Source: Streptomyces phaeofaciens (lineage in GTDB: Bacteria > Actinomycetota > Actinomycetes > Streptomycetales > Streptomycetaceae). From it: a stretch of 64,000 nt of DNA. Within the stretch, counting starts at the first letter, position 1. The number at the start of each line of letters is the position of its first letter. The position numbers and the translations under genes are program-made. The stretch is from the NCBI RefSeq assembly GCF_014648915.1, contig NZ_BMSA01000001.1:784606-848605 (forward strand), given 5' to 3'. This document shows, piece after piece, positions 41,687 to 50,332 of the stretch. The notes below the pieces were generated by a model. It was not told the DNA's origin, did no database searches, and saw only the letters and a list, made by a program, of their open reading frames with translations.

Positions 41687-41734
41687 GAGCTGTCCTTCGG
41701 TGTGTTCGATGAGTGGGGCGGAGGGGGGCGGCTG

Positions 41735-42433
41735 TCAGCCGGCCTGTCCGGACTCCGCGATGTGCGTCAGCCACTGCCTGAGGAGTGCCGACTCGGCGGG
41801 TGTGAAGGGCTGCGGTGTGAGTGCGCCCAGGGAGGAGACCAGCGTGGTGGCGGCCGCCTGCCGTATGTCGTCGGCCGAGGTGTCCGCCGGGGTGTCGAGA
41901 AGGATGTCCCGGTGGATCGCGTCCCGGACCATGACGGACAGGTGCGGGTCCGGATAGAGCGTGGGGCGCGTGATCAGCGCGAGCGCGACTCCGGTGTTCG
42001 CGGTCATGACCATGCGTGCGGCCACGTCGGGGGTGAAGCGCAGGCGCCCCTGCGCGGCGAGCCGCTCGAGGACCTCGCGCAGGAGCCGCATGGCCTCCTC
42101 CGCGGCCTCGGGCTCGGAGCGCAGCACCGAGGAGAACATCAGTTTGTAGGCATTGGGATGCGCCAGCGCGAACGCCGTGTGGCTGTCCCATCCCGCTCGC
42201 AGATCCTGGAGCGGGTCGGCGGACTTCTCGGCGGCCCGCTTGCTGCCCAGGTACTGGTCCCAGACATGGTCGACCGTGGCGGTGAGCAGGCCGTCCTTGT
42301 CGCCGAACAGCCGGTACAGCACGGGCTGCTGAACGCCGGCGGCCTCGCAGACCGCGCGAGTGGACACGTCGCCGCTGGGTGAGTGCGCCAGCAGGTCCGC
42401 GGCCGCGTCGATAATCACTGATCTCGTATCCAT
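41735..42433 (-). CDS. TetR-family transcriptional repressor
   Basis: 232 residues. The N-terminal helix-turn-helix is VIIDAAADLLAHSPSGDVST, RAVCEAAGVQQPVLYRLFGD. The helical C-terminal ligand domain is variable. It begins at ATG 42433, next to a strong palindrome at 42460-42488 which is its probable operator. It is first in a leftward unit with two SDR genes, so the regulator should repress itself and the reductases until a substrate-like ligand binds. Confidence 0.92.
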   Translation of the reverse strand: MDTRSVIIDAAADLLAHSPSGDVSTRAVCEAAGVQQPVLYRLFGDKDGLLTATVDHVWDQYLGSKRAAEKSADPLQDLRAGWDSHTAFALAHPNAYKLMFSSVLRSEPEAAEEAMRLLREVLERLAAQGRLRFTPDVAARMVMTANTGVALALITRPTLYPDPHLSVMVRDAIHRDILLDTPADTSADDIRQAAATTLVSSLGALTPQPFTPAESALLRQWLTHIAESGQAG

Positions 42434-42459
42434 GTAATCGACGATAACACCCGCTCGAT

Positions 42460-42488
42460 ATCGATGACAACATGAATCTGTTATCGAT
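42460..42488. promoter_or_regulatory. TetR operator upstream of the tetR-SDR-SDR unit
   Basis: ATCGATGACA-N9-TGTTATCGAT forms a near-perfect inverted repeat (9 of 10 positions pair). A second partial copy, GATAACA, lies nearer the gene at 42433-42439, with a CGATATCG palindrome at 42456-42463. Repressor bound here would block tetR, and perhaps the divergent HAD gene. Confidence 0.7.
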
Positions 42489-42596
42489 GATTCGGCCGGA
42501 TCCGCGCACCGATGTACGCGGCGGACGGCCGCCTCGGGTGCGCGGTCACCCCGCAGGGCCCGGTCTCGCCCGCTCGCCGCCTGGCATGATCAACAC

Positions 42597-43265
42597 GTGA
42601 CCAGTGAACCTGCGCGGCCGGGCCGCAAGAAGTACGTCCTGTTCGACGTCGACGGCACGCTGATCGACGCCGTGAGCAACCAGCGCCGCGTCTGGGCGAC
42701 TTGGGCGGAGCGCTACGGGCTCGACCCGGACGAGGTCTACCAAGTGGCCCTGCGGACCCGGCCGATGGAGACGTTCGCCCAGATCGCCGCGGACCGCGAC
42801 CCGCACGAATGCCTGGCCGCGCTGCACGAGCTGGAGGACGACGACGTCCGGTCCGGCGTCTATGCGGCCTTCGGCGGTGCGGCGGAGCTGCTGCACGACC
42901 TGTCGCCGGGATCCTGGGCGCTGGTGACCTCGAACTACGAGCACCGGGTGCGGGGCCGCTTCCAGCGGACCGGGCTGCCGATGCCGGACGTGATCGTGGA
43001 CGCGGCCGCCGTCGAGGAGGGCAAGCCCTCTCCCGTCCCGTATCTGCAGGCCGCCGCGCGCCTGGCCGCCGAGCCGGGGGACTGCCTGGTCATCGAGGAC
43101 GCCCCGTCCGGAGTGCGGTCCGGGCTGCGAGCCGGGATGACGGTGTGGGGCGTGAACGCCGCCGTCCCGGTGCAGGGCGTGCACCGCCACTTCGCCAGTC
43201 TGCGCGAGGCGGCCCCTCACATCCTGGCCTTCGCGTCCGCACCGCACGGAGATCCCGCGGCCTGA
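42597..43265 (+). CDS. HAD-superfamily phosphatase (subfamily IA)
   Basis: 222 residues. Motif I is FDVDGTLID with nucleophile and acid aspartates, motif II is VTSNYEH, motif III is the lysine of EEGKPSP, and motif IV is VIEDAPSG. A helical cap lies between motifs I and II. The family removes phosphate from sugar phosphates, phosphoglycolate and similar metabolites; the cap sequence does not let me name a substrate. It starts at GTG 42597 with no clear ribosome site and diverges from the tetR unit. Confidence 0.9.
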   Translation: MTSEPARPGRKKYVLFDVDGTLIDAVSNQRRVWATWAERYGLDPDEVYQVALRTRPMETFAQIAADRDPHECLAALHELEDDDVRSGVYAAFGGAAELLHDLSPGSWALVTSNYEHRVRGRFQRTGLPMPDVIVDAAAVEEGKPSPVPYLQAAARLAAEPGDCLVIEDAPSGVRSGLRAGMTVWGVNAAVPVQGVHRHFASLREAAPHILAFASAPHGDPAA

Positions 43266-43428
43266 GCCCGGGCCGAGCCCCGAGGGCCCTCCCCGCGGTC
43301 CCGGTCCGGTACTTCAGTGCGTTCGCCCCGGCCGAGAACCCGTGGGCCGGCAAGGCCCCGGATCCTGCCGCTTGTGCGTGCCGGGGACGGTAGGGATGTG
43401 GTGGTCGTCGGAGAGGGGACGAGCAGAC

Positions 43429-44094
43429 GTGGATGTGTACGAAGCCGTGGACAGTCGCCGGGCCGTGCGGGCGTTCAGTGGTGAGCCGGTGCCCAGGGCG
43501 GTGCTCGAACGCGTGCTGGCGACGGCGGCGCGGGCTCCGTCGAGCGGCAATCTCCAGCCGTGGCATGTGTATGTCGTGACCGGCGAGCCCCTGGCCGAAC
43601 TGAAGCGGCGCGCCACGGCCCGGGCACTGGCGGGTGACCCGGGTGATGAGCGGGAGTATCCGATGTACCCGGCCGAACTGGCCTCGCCCTACGTGGACCG
43701 CTTCTCCGCCGCTGCCGCCCAGCGGTACCAGGCGCTGGGGATCGAGCGTGACGACCTCGACAGGCCCAAGAAGATCGCCGCCCTGAACTCGGAGGCGTTC
43801 GGGGCGCCGGTCGTGCTGTTCTGCTACCTGGACCGGACGATGGGGCCCGGGCAGTGGGGGGACGCGGGCATGTACCTGCAGACCGTGATGCTGCTGCTCA
43901 GGGCGGAAGGGCTGCACAGCTGCCCCCAGGTGATGTGGACGATGTACCGCCGGACGGTCAGCCGCACGGTCGGGGCCGATGACGGGCTCGTGCTGTTCTG
44001 CGGTGTCGCGGTGGGATTCGAGAAGGAAGGCGTCCCACGGCTGCGCACCGGGCGGGCGGACATGACGGAGACGGTGAGTTTCATCGGCGTGTGA
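43429..44094 (+). CDS. FMN-dependent nitroreductase
   Basis: 221 residues. The N-terminal SRRAVRAFSGEPVPRAVLER and APSSGNLQPWHVYVV form the FMN phosphate site; QWGDAGMYLQTVMLLLRAEG and VGADDGLVLFCGVAVGFEK are the family's dimer and C-terminal features. Such enzymes reduce nitro groups, quinones or enones with NAD(P)H. GTG 43429 follows a purine-rich GAGAGGGGAC. It lies 163 bases after the HAD gene in the same direction. Role probably detoxification; substrate unknown. Confidence 0.9.
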   Translation: MDVYEAVDSRRAVRAFSGEPVPRAVLERVLATAARAPSSGNLQPWHVYVVTGEPLAELKRRATARALAGDPGDEREYPMYPAELASPYVDRFSAAAAQRYQALGIERDDLDRPKKIAALNSEAFGAPVVLFCYLDRTMGPGQWGDAGMYLQTVMLLLRAEGLHSCPQVMWTMYRRTVSRTVGADDGLVLFCGVAVGFEKEGVPRLRTGRADMTETVSFIGV

Positions 44095-44157
44095 CGCCGT
44101 CCGACCCGCACATGATCGCGGACCTCGGAGTCACACCTGACGCCCGTTCGACCGGCC

Positions 44158-44832
44158 TCATCTCACGGCGGTGAGCGTCGCGTAGACCACGACGTTGCCC
44201 TGGTACCCGGTGCGTTTGGTGTAGCCGCCGCCACAGGTGATCACCCGCAGCTCGGCCCGGCCGGAGCCGCCGTACACCTTCTCGCTCGGGAACCGTTCCT
44301 TGTCGTAGACCTCCACGGCGTCGACGGTGAAGACGGCCGTACGCCGGTCGGCCCGGTCGATCTCGATGCTGTTGCCCTTGGTCACGGCGCCGAGGTCGTA
44401 GAAGACGCCGGGGATGCCGGTGCGCAGGTCCACGTGCCCCGCGGTGACGGCGGTCCCGACGGATCCCGGCGTCGTGCCCCCGCCGTACCAGCCGGCCAGG
44501 TTGGGACGGTCGGCGGGCGGGGGCCGTAGCGCCCCGGATGCATCGAGGCGCAGCTTGGTGACGGGGGCGTCCACGTGGATGGCGGGGATCCGGAGCCAGA
44601 GCGGTTCCGCGGGCGGCAGCGGTGGGACGGCGGACTCCGCCGCGGGGGCGCTGCGGTGGGCCATGGGGCCCGGCAGGGGGGAGAAGGCCTGGCCTTCGGA
44701 AGGCTGTGGTGGCTTTCCGTCGTGCAGTGCGCTGGTCACCAGCACGATGCCTGCCACGAGTGTCCAGGCCAGAACTCTGACCGAGGGGACGAGTGAGGGA
44801 GGGGAGGAGTCGGTGGAGTGCCCGGGAGCCAT
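44158..44832 (-). CDS. class F sortase
   Basis: 224 residues: one N-terminal membrane helix (VRVLAWTLVAGIVLVTSALH), a Pro-rich linker, and a sortase barrel carrying the catalytic His in VTAGHVD, Cys in VITCGGG and Arg in YTKRTGYQGN. Sortases cut a sorting motif on exported proteins and attach them to the cell wall; class F enzymes are actinobacterial and their substrates are poorly known. The codirectional gene just upstream encodes an exported protein with a C-terminal helix and basic tail, and is the natural candidate partner although it lacks an LPXTG motif. Confidence 0.92.
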   Translation of the reverse strand: MAPGHSTDSSPPSLVPSVRVLAWTLVAGIVLVTSALHDGKPPQPSEGQAFSPLPGPMAHRSAPAAESAVPPLPPAEPLWLRIPAIHVDAPVTKLRLDASGALRPPPADRPNLAGWYGGGTTPGSVGTAVTAGHVDLRTGIPGVFYDLGAVTKGNSIEIDRADRRTAVFTVDAVEVYDKERFPSEKVYGGSGRAELRVITCGGGYTKRTGYQGNVVVYATLTAVR

Positions 44833-44956
44833 CGGCTGAGTCTCTTGCTTGCGGCGGGGGAGAGGGGAACGGGATCCCTCCGCGCGGCTCCCGGTACAGG
44901 AGGAGGTGCCAGGAGCCGCGCGGAGGGGGTGGAGGCGTGGTGGGGGGCGTGGGCGG

Positions 44957-45445
44957 TCAGGTCGCCTTCGTGTTCGAGCGGTGACGCACCCTCACCAGCC
45001 ACCCGGCGCCGGCCGCGGCGATGAGCGCTCCGCCGAGAGCGAGCTGCGGACCCGTGGCCTCGGTGTCGCCGAAACCGGCTTCGACGGCGCCGTCGGGCCG
45101 GTGCGCCGTGAGTTCGTACGAATCCGTGATCTTGACCCGCGGCGGGCACTTGACGACGACGGTGTCGGTGTCGGGCAGGGACGAACCTTCCGGCACGGTG
45201 AACTCGCCGGTGAGCACGCCCTTGCTCTTGCCCTCGAAGAGGTGGAACGAGCCCGCCACCTCGGACTCGCCCTTTCCGTAGGTCTCCTCGCCGCAGGCCG
45301 TGGTGCTGACCGTGACCGTGGCGCCGTGGGCGCCCTGGCGGGAGCGGATGTCGAGACCCGAGTCATCGGCGGTCGCGACGGGGACCTGTAGAGCCAGGGC
45401 ACCGACCACCAGGCCGATACCGATGCCAACGCGTGTGTTGCCCAC
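44957..45445 (-). CDS. exported, C-terminally membrane-anchored protein next to the sortase
   Basis: 162 residues. An N-terminal signal (GIGIGLVVGALALQVPVATA) is followed by an extracellular beta-rich domain with two cysteines (TTACGEE, VVKCPPR) probably forming a disulfide, then a C-terminal helix (LALGGALIAAAGAGWLV) and a basic tail RVRHRSNTKAT, the general architecture of sorting signals. No LPXTG-like sequence precedes the helix; the nearest stretch is DTEATGPQ. GTG 45445 follows GGAGGG by five bases. It is codirectional with the sortase gene, 124 bases away, so it is probably a partner, but it may also simply stay membrane-anchored. Confidence 0.78.
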   Translation of the reverse strand: MGNTRVGIGIGLVVGALALQVPVATADDSGLDIRSRQGAHGATVTVSTTACGEETYGKGESEVAGSFHLFEGKSKGVLTGEFTVPEGSSLPDTDTVVVKCPPRVKITDSYELTAHRPDGAVEAGFGDTEATGPQLALGGALIAAAGAGWLVRVRHRSNTKAT

Positions 45446-45603
45446 GAGAACCCTCCAGCGGAGCAGTGTCCGGCCTGATGTGTGCGGCGCGTCTGTTGTA
45501 CGCCACTGACGAGGCAACCGACGCTCCGTCAACTCCGCAACATGACGGATCGGCCCGCACGTCACCCGGGCAGGTGTACGGCTCGCCCGAGTGCCGGCAT
45601 TCG

Positions 45604-45623
45604 CACAGGTCACCACAGGTCAC
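45604..45623. repeat. 10-bp tandem direct repeat in a promoter region
   Basis: CACAGGTCAC occurs twice without a gap, about 180-200 bases upstream of the DUF4232 lipoprotein gene. The 356 bases between the divergent sortase-partner and lipoprotein genes otherwise hold no gene. A 10-base period places two binding sites on one face of the helix. Confidence 0.6.
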
Positions 45624-45801
45624 GGAGGCACAGATCCGGTGACCGGACGAATCGTCAGGAGTCGGCGAACAGGCTAATGAGGGGGTGCACCGGCAACAGT
45701 GGTCGATCCGGCGAGATCCTGTCACCAAGCTGTGAAGAACCCGGGGGACGCTTGTGCACAGCACGGCACACTTCACGCTTCTCAATCGGGGGAACATCAC
45801 T

Positions 45802-46470
45802 ATGAGCACCGTCCGCAGAGCTGTCGTCGTCCTCACCGTCGTCTCCGCGTTCGCGCTGACCGCGTGCGGGCCCACCGAGGACGACGCGGCGGGCGGGGCC
45901 CCGGCCACGCCCGCCGCGAGCGCGTCCAAGTCGTCGAAGCCGTCGGCACCGTCGAAGCCGTCGGCACCGTCGAAGCCGTCGGCACCGTCGACGACTCCGT
46001 CGGGGGCCTCGGCGGGGGGCTCGTCGGGCGGTGACGACGGCTCGTCGGCCGACTACGACGTCTTCCCGTGCAGCACCTACGACGTGACGTTCACCGCGAG
46101 CCTGGCGGAGCCCACGACCAGCAGCTATCTCCTGAAGATCACCAACAAGGGCACCAAGGCGTGCAGGGCGCTGGGCCACCCGATCGTGACCTTCGGCGAC
46201 CTGGACGGACAGGCCACGGAGCGGGGCGCGGCGCCCGGCATCGAGGACGCGCTCCGGCTCGAGCCGGGTGAGACGGCCTACGCGGGGCTCATGGGCGGCG
46301 CCGACGACGGCAAGGGAACGACCGTGAACTCGATCGCGATGACGATGAACACCGAGTCCGACCTGGAGCAGACACCGCTCACGGCGACCACCCCCGCCCT
46401 GTACGTCTCGCCCGACGTCAACTCCGTGACCCCCTGGGTGAACAACGCGGAGGACGCGCTCAGCCTGTAG
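45802..46470 (+). CDS. DUF4232-type lipoprotein
   Basis: 222 residues. The lipobox LTAC near residue 24 predicts lipid attachment on the outer face of the membrane. A Ser/Pro/Ala/Lys linker with three SKPSAP repeats follows (DNA repeats 45934-45987), then a glycine-rich stretch and a beta-sandwich domain starting DVFPCSTYDVTF with a second cysteine in ACRALGHPI and the phrase KITNKGTKACRALG, typical of DUF4232. The domain's role is unknown. A good GGGGGAA site precedes ATG 45802. Confidence 0.85.
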   Translation: MSTVRRAVVVLTVVSAFALTACGPTEDDAAGGAPATPAASASKSSKPSAPSKPSAPSKPSAPSTTPSGASAGGSSGGDDGSSADYDVFPCSTYDVTFTASLAEPTTSSYLLKITNKGTKACRALGHPIVTFGDLDGQATERGAAPGIEDALRLEPGETAYAGLMGGADDGKGTTVNSIAMTMNTESDLEQTPLTATTPALYVSPDVNSVTPWVNNAEDALSL

Positions 46471-46565
46471 TCCGTCCTCGTGCGCGTCCCCGTCGGCGGC
46501 GCCCGGGCGTCCCCCGTTCCGGTCGGTGCGCGGTCGACACGTGGGCGGCGAGGCGAGCGTACGTG

Positions 46566-46580
46566 ACTACGGAATGTAGT
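46566..46580. promoter_or_regulatory. palindrome upstream of gcvH
   Basis: ACTAC-GGAAT-GTAGT is a perfect inverted repeat about 115 bases before the gcvH start. The arm sequence resembles BlaI/CopY-type operators (TACnnnnnGTA), but the regulator is unknown. Confidence 0.45.
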
Positions 46581-46694
46581 GTCGATCCGCGGAGAGCAAG
46601 GTCCCGCCACATCGGCGCAGGTTCTCAGTCAACGCACACGGCGCCATGTGTCATCGCACCCGGGGGGCGGACACCATCGACGGAGGACGCCACG

Positions 46695-47087
46695 ATGAAC
46701 ATCCCTACAGACCTGAAGTACAGCAAGGACCACGAGTGGGTGAGGGTCGTGGAGCCTGGGCAGGTGACCGTCGGCATCACGGACTACGCGCAGCGCCAAC
46801 TCGGTGACGTCGTCTACGTGGAACAGCCCAGCAAGGGTGACCGGTTCGACCAGTTCGAGCCGTTCGGCAGCGTCGAGTCCGTGAAATCCGTCTCCGAGCT
46901 GTACCTGCCCCTCGCCGGCACTGTCGTGGCTGTCAACGAGGAGTTGAGCAGCGAACCGGAAATGATCAACACCGACCCCTACGGTGACGGTTGGATCATT
47001 CAGATCAAGCTGTCCGAGGCCAAGCAACTGGACGAACTGCTGGCCGCGGCCCAGTACAAGGACTTCGTCAGCAGCGAGGACTCCTAG
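46695..47087 (+). CDS. gcvH: glycine cleavage system H protein (orphan copy)
   Basis: 130 residues, full length. The lipoate-bearing lysine is Lys64 in GSVESVKSVSELY, and the closing phrase NTDPYGDGWIIQIKL is normal. H protein carries the aminomethyl group between the P, T and L proteins of glycine cleavage, and can act as a lipoyl relay. No gcvT or gcvP lies beside it, unlike usual gcv operons; Streptomyces often keep gcvP apart, and it could also be a second copy. GGAGG lies nine bases before ATG 46695. A palindrome upstream suggests its own regulation. Confidence 0.95.
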   Translation: MNIPTDLKYSKDHEWVRVVEPGQVTVGITDYAQRQLGDVVYVEQPSKGDRFDQFEPFGSVESVKSVSELYLPLAGTVVAVNEELSSEPEMINTDPYGDGWIIQIKLSEAKQLDELLAAAQYKDFVSSEDS

Positions 47088-47273
47088 CCGAGGACGGCGA
47101 TCCGCCGCAGCTGACAGCCTCGGACTCGCCGTGGGCCACGACAGGACCAGGTGTGTCCGGGGCGGCTGCCCAAGTCCACGCAACGATCACGAATCCGTAA
47201 AATCACCCAACCGTCGGTACGTGCAGGGACAGGGTGATCGAACCGATTTGTGTCCAGTGCGAGGAGTCAGCAA

Positions 47274-47948
47274 GTGCGGATCCGAGGGACGGCCACGGTC
47301 GTCCTCGCAGCGGCCCTGGTGGCCGGATGCGGGAGTGGTGGCAGCAGCTCCGACGGGAAGGAGTCACCGTCGGCGTCCGAGCGGGCGGTCGAAGCGCCCG
47401 CCGATCCGCTCGGGGCGGCCCGGCTGAAGTCCGCGGCTGTGTCGGGCGCAGACGTGGACGGCTTCCAGATCGTCGACTTCCCCGCCGAGCCCGCCGGTGG
47501 CGGCACCGCGGCGCCCGCCGTCTGCCAGCCGCTGGAGAACATGCGCACCGCGTCTCCCGAGCCGGACCCCAGGGAGTTCGTCGGCCGTCTCGCCTACGCC
47601 GACTCCGGCCCCGCGGCCGGCTCCGCCACCACCGTCGGGCTGATGGCCTACGAACAGTCCGATGCCGTGGGCATCCTCGACGGACTCCGTACGGCCCTCG
47701 CGTCGTGCACCGCCTACACCGGCGGTGTGCCCGCCCGCACGACCGCCGAGACGGCCACCGCCCCCGACGCGGGCGACGAGGCCGTCGCCTTCCACCTGCG
47801 GACCGAGGGGGACTCCTCGGACGCCTTTGTCGTCGTGCGCAGCGGCGCGACGGTCGTTCTGTTCTTCACCGCGTCCGGCACCGGTTCCGCGGCCGAGGTC
47901 CCGAAGGCTCTGGTCTCCGCGCAGATCGGGAAGCTCGAACGGGCCTGA
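47274..47948 (+). CDS. putative lipoprotein of unknown function
   Basis: 224 residues starting at GTG 47274 behind GAGGAG. The signal ends in a lipobox VAGC near residue 20. The mature part begins with a Ser-rich linker; the folded domain (SGADVDGFQIVDFPAEPAGG ... VVLFFTASGTGSAAEVPKAL) with a pair of cysteines (PAVCQPL, LASCTAY) recalls the small extracytoplasmic PknH-like sensor/LppX-type lipoproteins but I cannot name it. A perfect terminator follows. No partner gene is evident. Confidence 0.7.
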   Translation: MRIRGTATVVLAAALVAGCGSGGSSSDGKESPSASERAVEAPADPLGAARLKSAAVSGADVDGFQIVDFPAEPAGGGTAAPAVCQPLENMRTASPEPDPREFVGRLAYADSGPAAGSATTVGLMAYEQSDAVGILDGLRTALASCTAYTGGVPARTTAETATAPDAGDEAVAFHLRTEGDSSDAFVVVRSGATVVLFFTASGTGSAAEVPKALVSAQIGKLERA

Positions 47949-47995
47949 CGGGTCGTAGCCGCGCCCGGGCGACACCGGACAGGCGTCAACATGGA

Positions 47996-48032
47996 ATCAG
48001 GTCCCAGAGCAGGAGCTGCTCTGGGACCTGAT
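47996..48032. terminator. perfect 17-bp bidirectional terminator
   Basis: ATCAGGTCCCAGAGCAG and its exact reverse complement enclose a 3-base loop (GAG) between the convergent lipoprotein and cold-shock genes; one of the strongest hairpins in the window. Confidence 0.92.
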
Positions 48033-48042
48033 GGTGTCCGGG

Positions 48043-48246
48043 TCAGGCGGGGGTGATGTTCTCCGCCTGCGGGCCCTTCTGGCCCTGCGTGATGTCGAAG
48101 GTGACCGCCTGGCCTTCCTGGAGCTCACGGAAGCCGGAGGCGTTGATGTTGGAGTAGTGCGCGAAGACGTCGGGTCCGCCGCCGTCCTGGGCGATGAAGC
48201 CGAAGCCCTTTTCGGCGTTGAACCACTTGACGGTTCCGCTGGCCAT
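48043..48246 (-). CDS. cold-shock domain protein (CspA family), second copy
   Basis: 67 residues, [20 protein letters not shown] and onward, with RNP1 KGFGFI and RNP2 DVFAHYS. It differs from the first copy mainly at NAEKG for NSEKG, INASG for IATQG and FDITQ for FDVTQ. The mRNA leader is over 100 bases long before any other feature. AGAGGG precedes the ATG by seven bases. The two copies presumably have overlapping RNA-chaperone roles but separate control. Confidence 0.97.
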   Translation of the reverse strand: MASGTVKWFNAEKGFGFIAQDGGGPDVFAHYSNINASGFRELQEGQAVTFDITQGQKGPQAENITPA

Positions 48247-48515
48247 GCCGGTCCCTCTCAGTCGCTGTCAGGACCGCACCGCGCGGCCCCGGAGGTAATC
48301 GCCCTGGTCCAGCACTGCACAGCAAAGCGCCCGCGCAGCAGCGCGGGCAGACATTGCGAACCACGACATCTGAGAGTGACGCTACACGGCGAAACAGGCT
48401 CCCACCAGAGAGCAACGGCCTTGATCCTCAAGCCGGGTCGTGAGGTCCTTCGCATCCCGGACACACACGACACCGTCAGCGCCCTGTCGGTCGACCGCAC
48501 TTCGCTCCGGTCCCC

Positions 48516-49334
48516 TCAGCTCCGCTGCCCCCATGCCATCGCCATGCCCGGTCCGAGTTCGGCGAGTCGCGACGAGGACAGGTAGACCAGGGCCTCCTCG
48601 ACGACGTCGGTGTCGACCCGGCCGGTCGCCTCCAGCGCGGGCCGCATCCGGCTCCAGGTCTCCGACCAGAAACGGGCCAGGGGACTGCCCGCGACCAGGG
48701 GTGGGCAGAACAGTTCCGCGGCGACGTTCTGGAGGCCTTCCGCCCTCAGGAAGTGCGGGTACGCCGACACGGAGGAGGTGTCGGTGCCGATCGTCGTCCT
48801 CAGCGCCTGCCACATGGCATCCATGGTGCGCCGGTAGGCGGAGGAGGTGTCGAGGAGATCGGGCAGTTCCACGGCGTCACCGAGCACCAGCCAGCCGCCG
48901 GGATTCAGCCATCCGGCGAGCCGGGAGATCAGCCGACGCCGCTCGGGGAGGTGCATGAGGACGAACCGGGCGTGGATCAGGTCGAAGCGGCCAGGTCGCA
49001 GGCTCTCGTCCGTGAGGTCGGCGGCGACCACCCGCAGCCGAGGGCCCGCCAGGGCGGTGAGCGCGCCGGTGTCCCGGTCCAGGGCGACGACCTCCTCGGC
49101 GCCCGCCTCCTCCAGCAGCCAGCGCGCCACCGTTCCGGTGCCGGCGCCGACCTCCAGGCAGCGCCAGCCCCGGCCCGCACCCAGCGCCTGGAGACGGCGG
49201 GTGGTGAAGGGGTCGTAGACCAGCGCGCCCGCGTCGATCCGCTCGGCTTCCTGCGGGTGCTCCGGCTCGAAGAGGTCCTGCCCGTACCGGCCGCCGCGGG
49301 CGCGCGCCGCGCCGTGGGAAGGCGAATCCGTCAT
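48516..49334 (-). CDS. class I SAM-dependent methyltransferase
   Basis: 272 residues. Motif I is CLEVGAGTGTVARWL, motif II is VVALDRDTGAL, and motif III region is FDLIHARFVLMHLPERRRLI followed by LNPGGWLVLGDAVEL, the Rossmann methyltransferase pattern. An N-terminal helical part (ERIDAGALVYDPFTTRRLQA) is typical of small-molecule methyltransferases of secondary metabolism, but no biosynthetic genes are near. The start ATG 49334 follows AGGAGG. A short ORF at 49331-49540 ends on this start as ATGA. Confidence 0.9.
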   Translation of the reverse strand: MTDSPSHGAARARGGRYGQDLFEPEHPQEAERIDAGALVYDPFTTRRLQALGAGRGWRCLEVGAGTGTVARWLLEEAGAEEVVALDRDTGALTALAGPRLRVVAADLTDESLRPGRFDLIHARFVLMHLPERRRLISRLAGWLNPGGWLVLGDAVELPDLLDTSSAYRRTMDAMWQALRTTIGTDTSSVSAYPHFLRAEGLQNVAAELFCPPLVAGSPLARFWSETWSRMRPALEATGRVDTDVVEEALVYLSSSRLAELGPGMAMAWGQRS

Positions 49335-49540
49335 GGCCGGACCTCCTGTGCGCGCCGACGGGCGGGCCGGCCACAGAGGGCCGGACGCGTCGGGGCGGCC
49401 GCCGCGGCACCGGTGCGGCGGGGCGCGGGGGCCGCCCGCTCGCGGCCCCCGCGAGGTACCGCGTCGGCCGGGTCGGGGAGCCATGCCCGGGCCGCCGGCC
49501 GAGCGTCCCCCACCGCCGGTCCGTCCGTCGTCGCATCCAT
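49331..49540 (-). CDS. possible short ORF coupled to the methyltransferase gene
   Basis: 69 residues rich in Ala, Pro and Arg (MDATTDGPAVGDARPAARAW and onward). The TGA overlaps the methyltransferase ATG as ATGA. Codon third positions are G/C-rich, but the composition is also what chance frames give in this DNA. No domain. I keep it only because of the exact overlap. Confidence 0.25.
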   Translation of the reverse strand: MDATTDGPAVGDARPAARAWLPDPADAVPRGGRERAAPAPRRTGAAAAAPTRPALCGRPARRRAQEVRP

Positions 49541-49711
49541 GACCCGAACCTAGATCCGTCACCGGGAGGCCGCCACCGACGCCGGGCGCCGAAGGCCGCG
49601 GCGATCACCGTCACCACGTCGTCGCGGCAGCCTCCGCTCGCCCCTGACGCGCGGGGCAGGGGTCATTTTCGGCCTGCCCGCTCAGGTGGGACGGACATCG
49701 GGAACAGGGAA

Positions 49712-49762
49712 GGGGCCGGGGGCGCGACCGCGCCGCACCCCGGCCCTCCGGCCCCCGGCCCC
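49712..49762 (-). terminator. terminator of the LamG-RHS-lipoprotein operon
   Basis: Perfect 12-bp arms GGGGCCGGGGGC / GCCCCCGGCCCC flank a 27-base loop, just past the lipoprotein stop codon; a smaller hairpin (CCCCGTA / TACGGGG, 49759-49776) overlaps that stop. Confidence 0.7.
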
Positions 49763-49768
49763 GTACCC

Positions 49769-50332
49769 CTACGGGGACGCGGTCGTGGTCTCTCTCGTGA
49801 GGTAGTACGTGTCCCGGACATCGGGATCCGACGTCCGGAAGAAGAGCCGCAGTTCACCCTTCTCGCCCTTGCTGACGCCGATGTCCCACACGGCCTTCTC
49901 CGGCGGTGGTTCGGTGCGGGAGGTCACGTCCCCCGGGTCGGCGGGACCGGACGGGCCGCTCTCCGGGGCCGTCGGCTTCGCTTCCTCCCCCCGGCCGGTC
50001 CGCGGGCCGGCCTCGACGTGGATCACCGAGCCGTTGCCCACGGTGTTCCCGCCCCGGTAGGCGCCGGGCCCCAGCAGCCGCCAGCTGCCCGAGCCCGTCA
50101 TGCGCCAGGCGTCGTCGAAGGCGAACTCCTGGCCGTCCAGCCGCACGGTGACCGCCCGGGACCCGGCCTCCAGGGTCAGGGAACTCCCCTCCCAGCCCCG
50201 CCAGGTGCCGTACAGATCCTTCGCGGCCACCTTCACGGGAGGCGGCGGCGGGTCCGTACGGCTGTCCACGCAGGACGACAGGGCGAGTGCCGCCGTGCAC
50301 ACCGCCGCCAGGGCGGTCGACCGCCGCCTCAC
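49769..50332 (-). CDS. lipoprotein coupled to the RHS gene; candidate immunity or accessory protein
   Basis: 187 residues starting GTG 50332. The stop of the RHS gene overlaps it as GTGA, so production is tied to RHS translation. The signal MRRRSTALAAVCTAALALSS is followed by Cys21 of a lipobox (LSSC), predicting outer-face lipid anchoring. After a Pro-rich spacer, the domain DLYGTWRGWEGSSLTLEAGS ... WRLLGPGAYRGG ... LRLFFRTSDPDVRDTYYLTR reads as a small beta-barrel, lipocalin-like in rhythm. In polymorphic toxin loci the gene after the toxin tail usually encodes immunity; a lipoprotein would guard the cell surface against a secreted RHS protein. That role is inference. Confidence 0.7.
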   Translation of the reverse strand: MRRRSTALAAVCTAALALSSCVDSRTDPPPPPVKVAAKDLYGTWRGWEGSSLTLEAGSRAVTVRLDGQEFAFDDAWRMTGSGSWRLLGPGAYRGGNTVGNGSVIHVEAGPRTGRGEEAKPTAPESGPSGPADPGDVTSRTEPPPEKAVWDIGVSKGEKGELRLFFRTSDPDVRDTYYLTRETTTASP

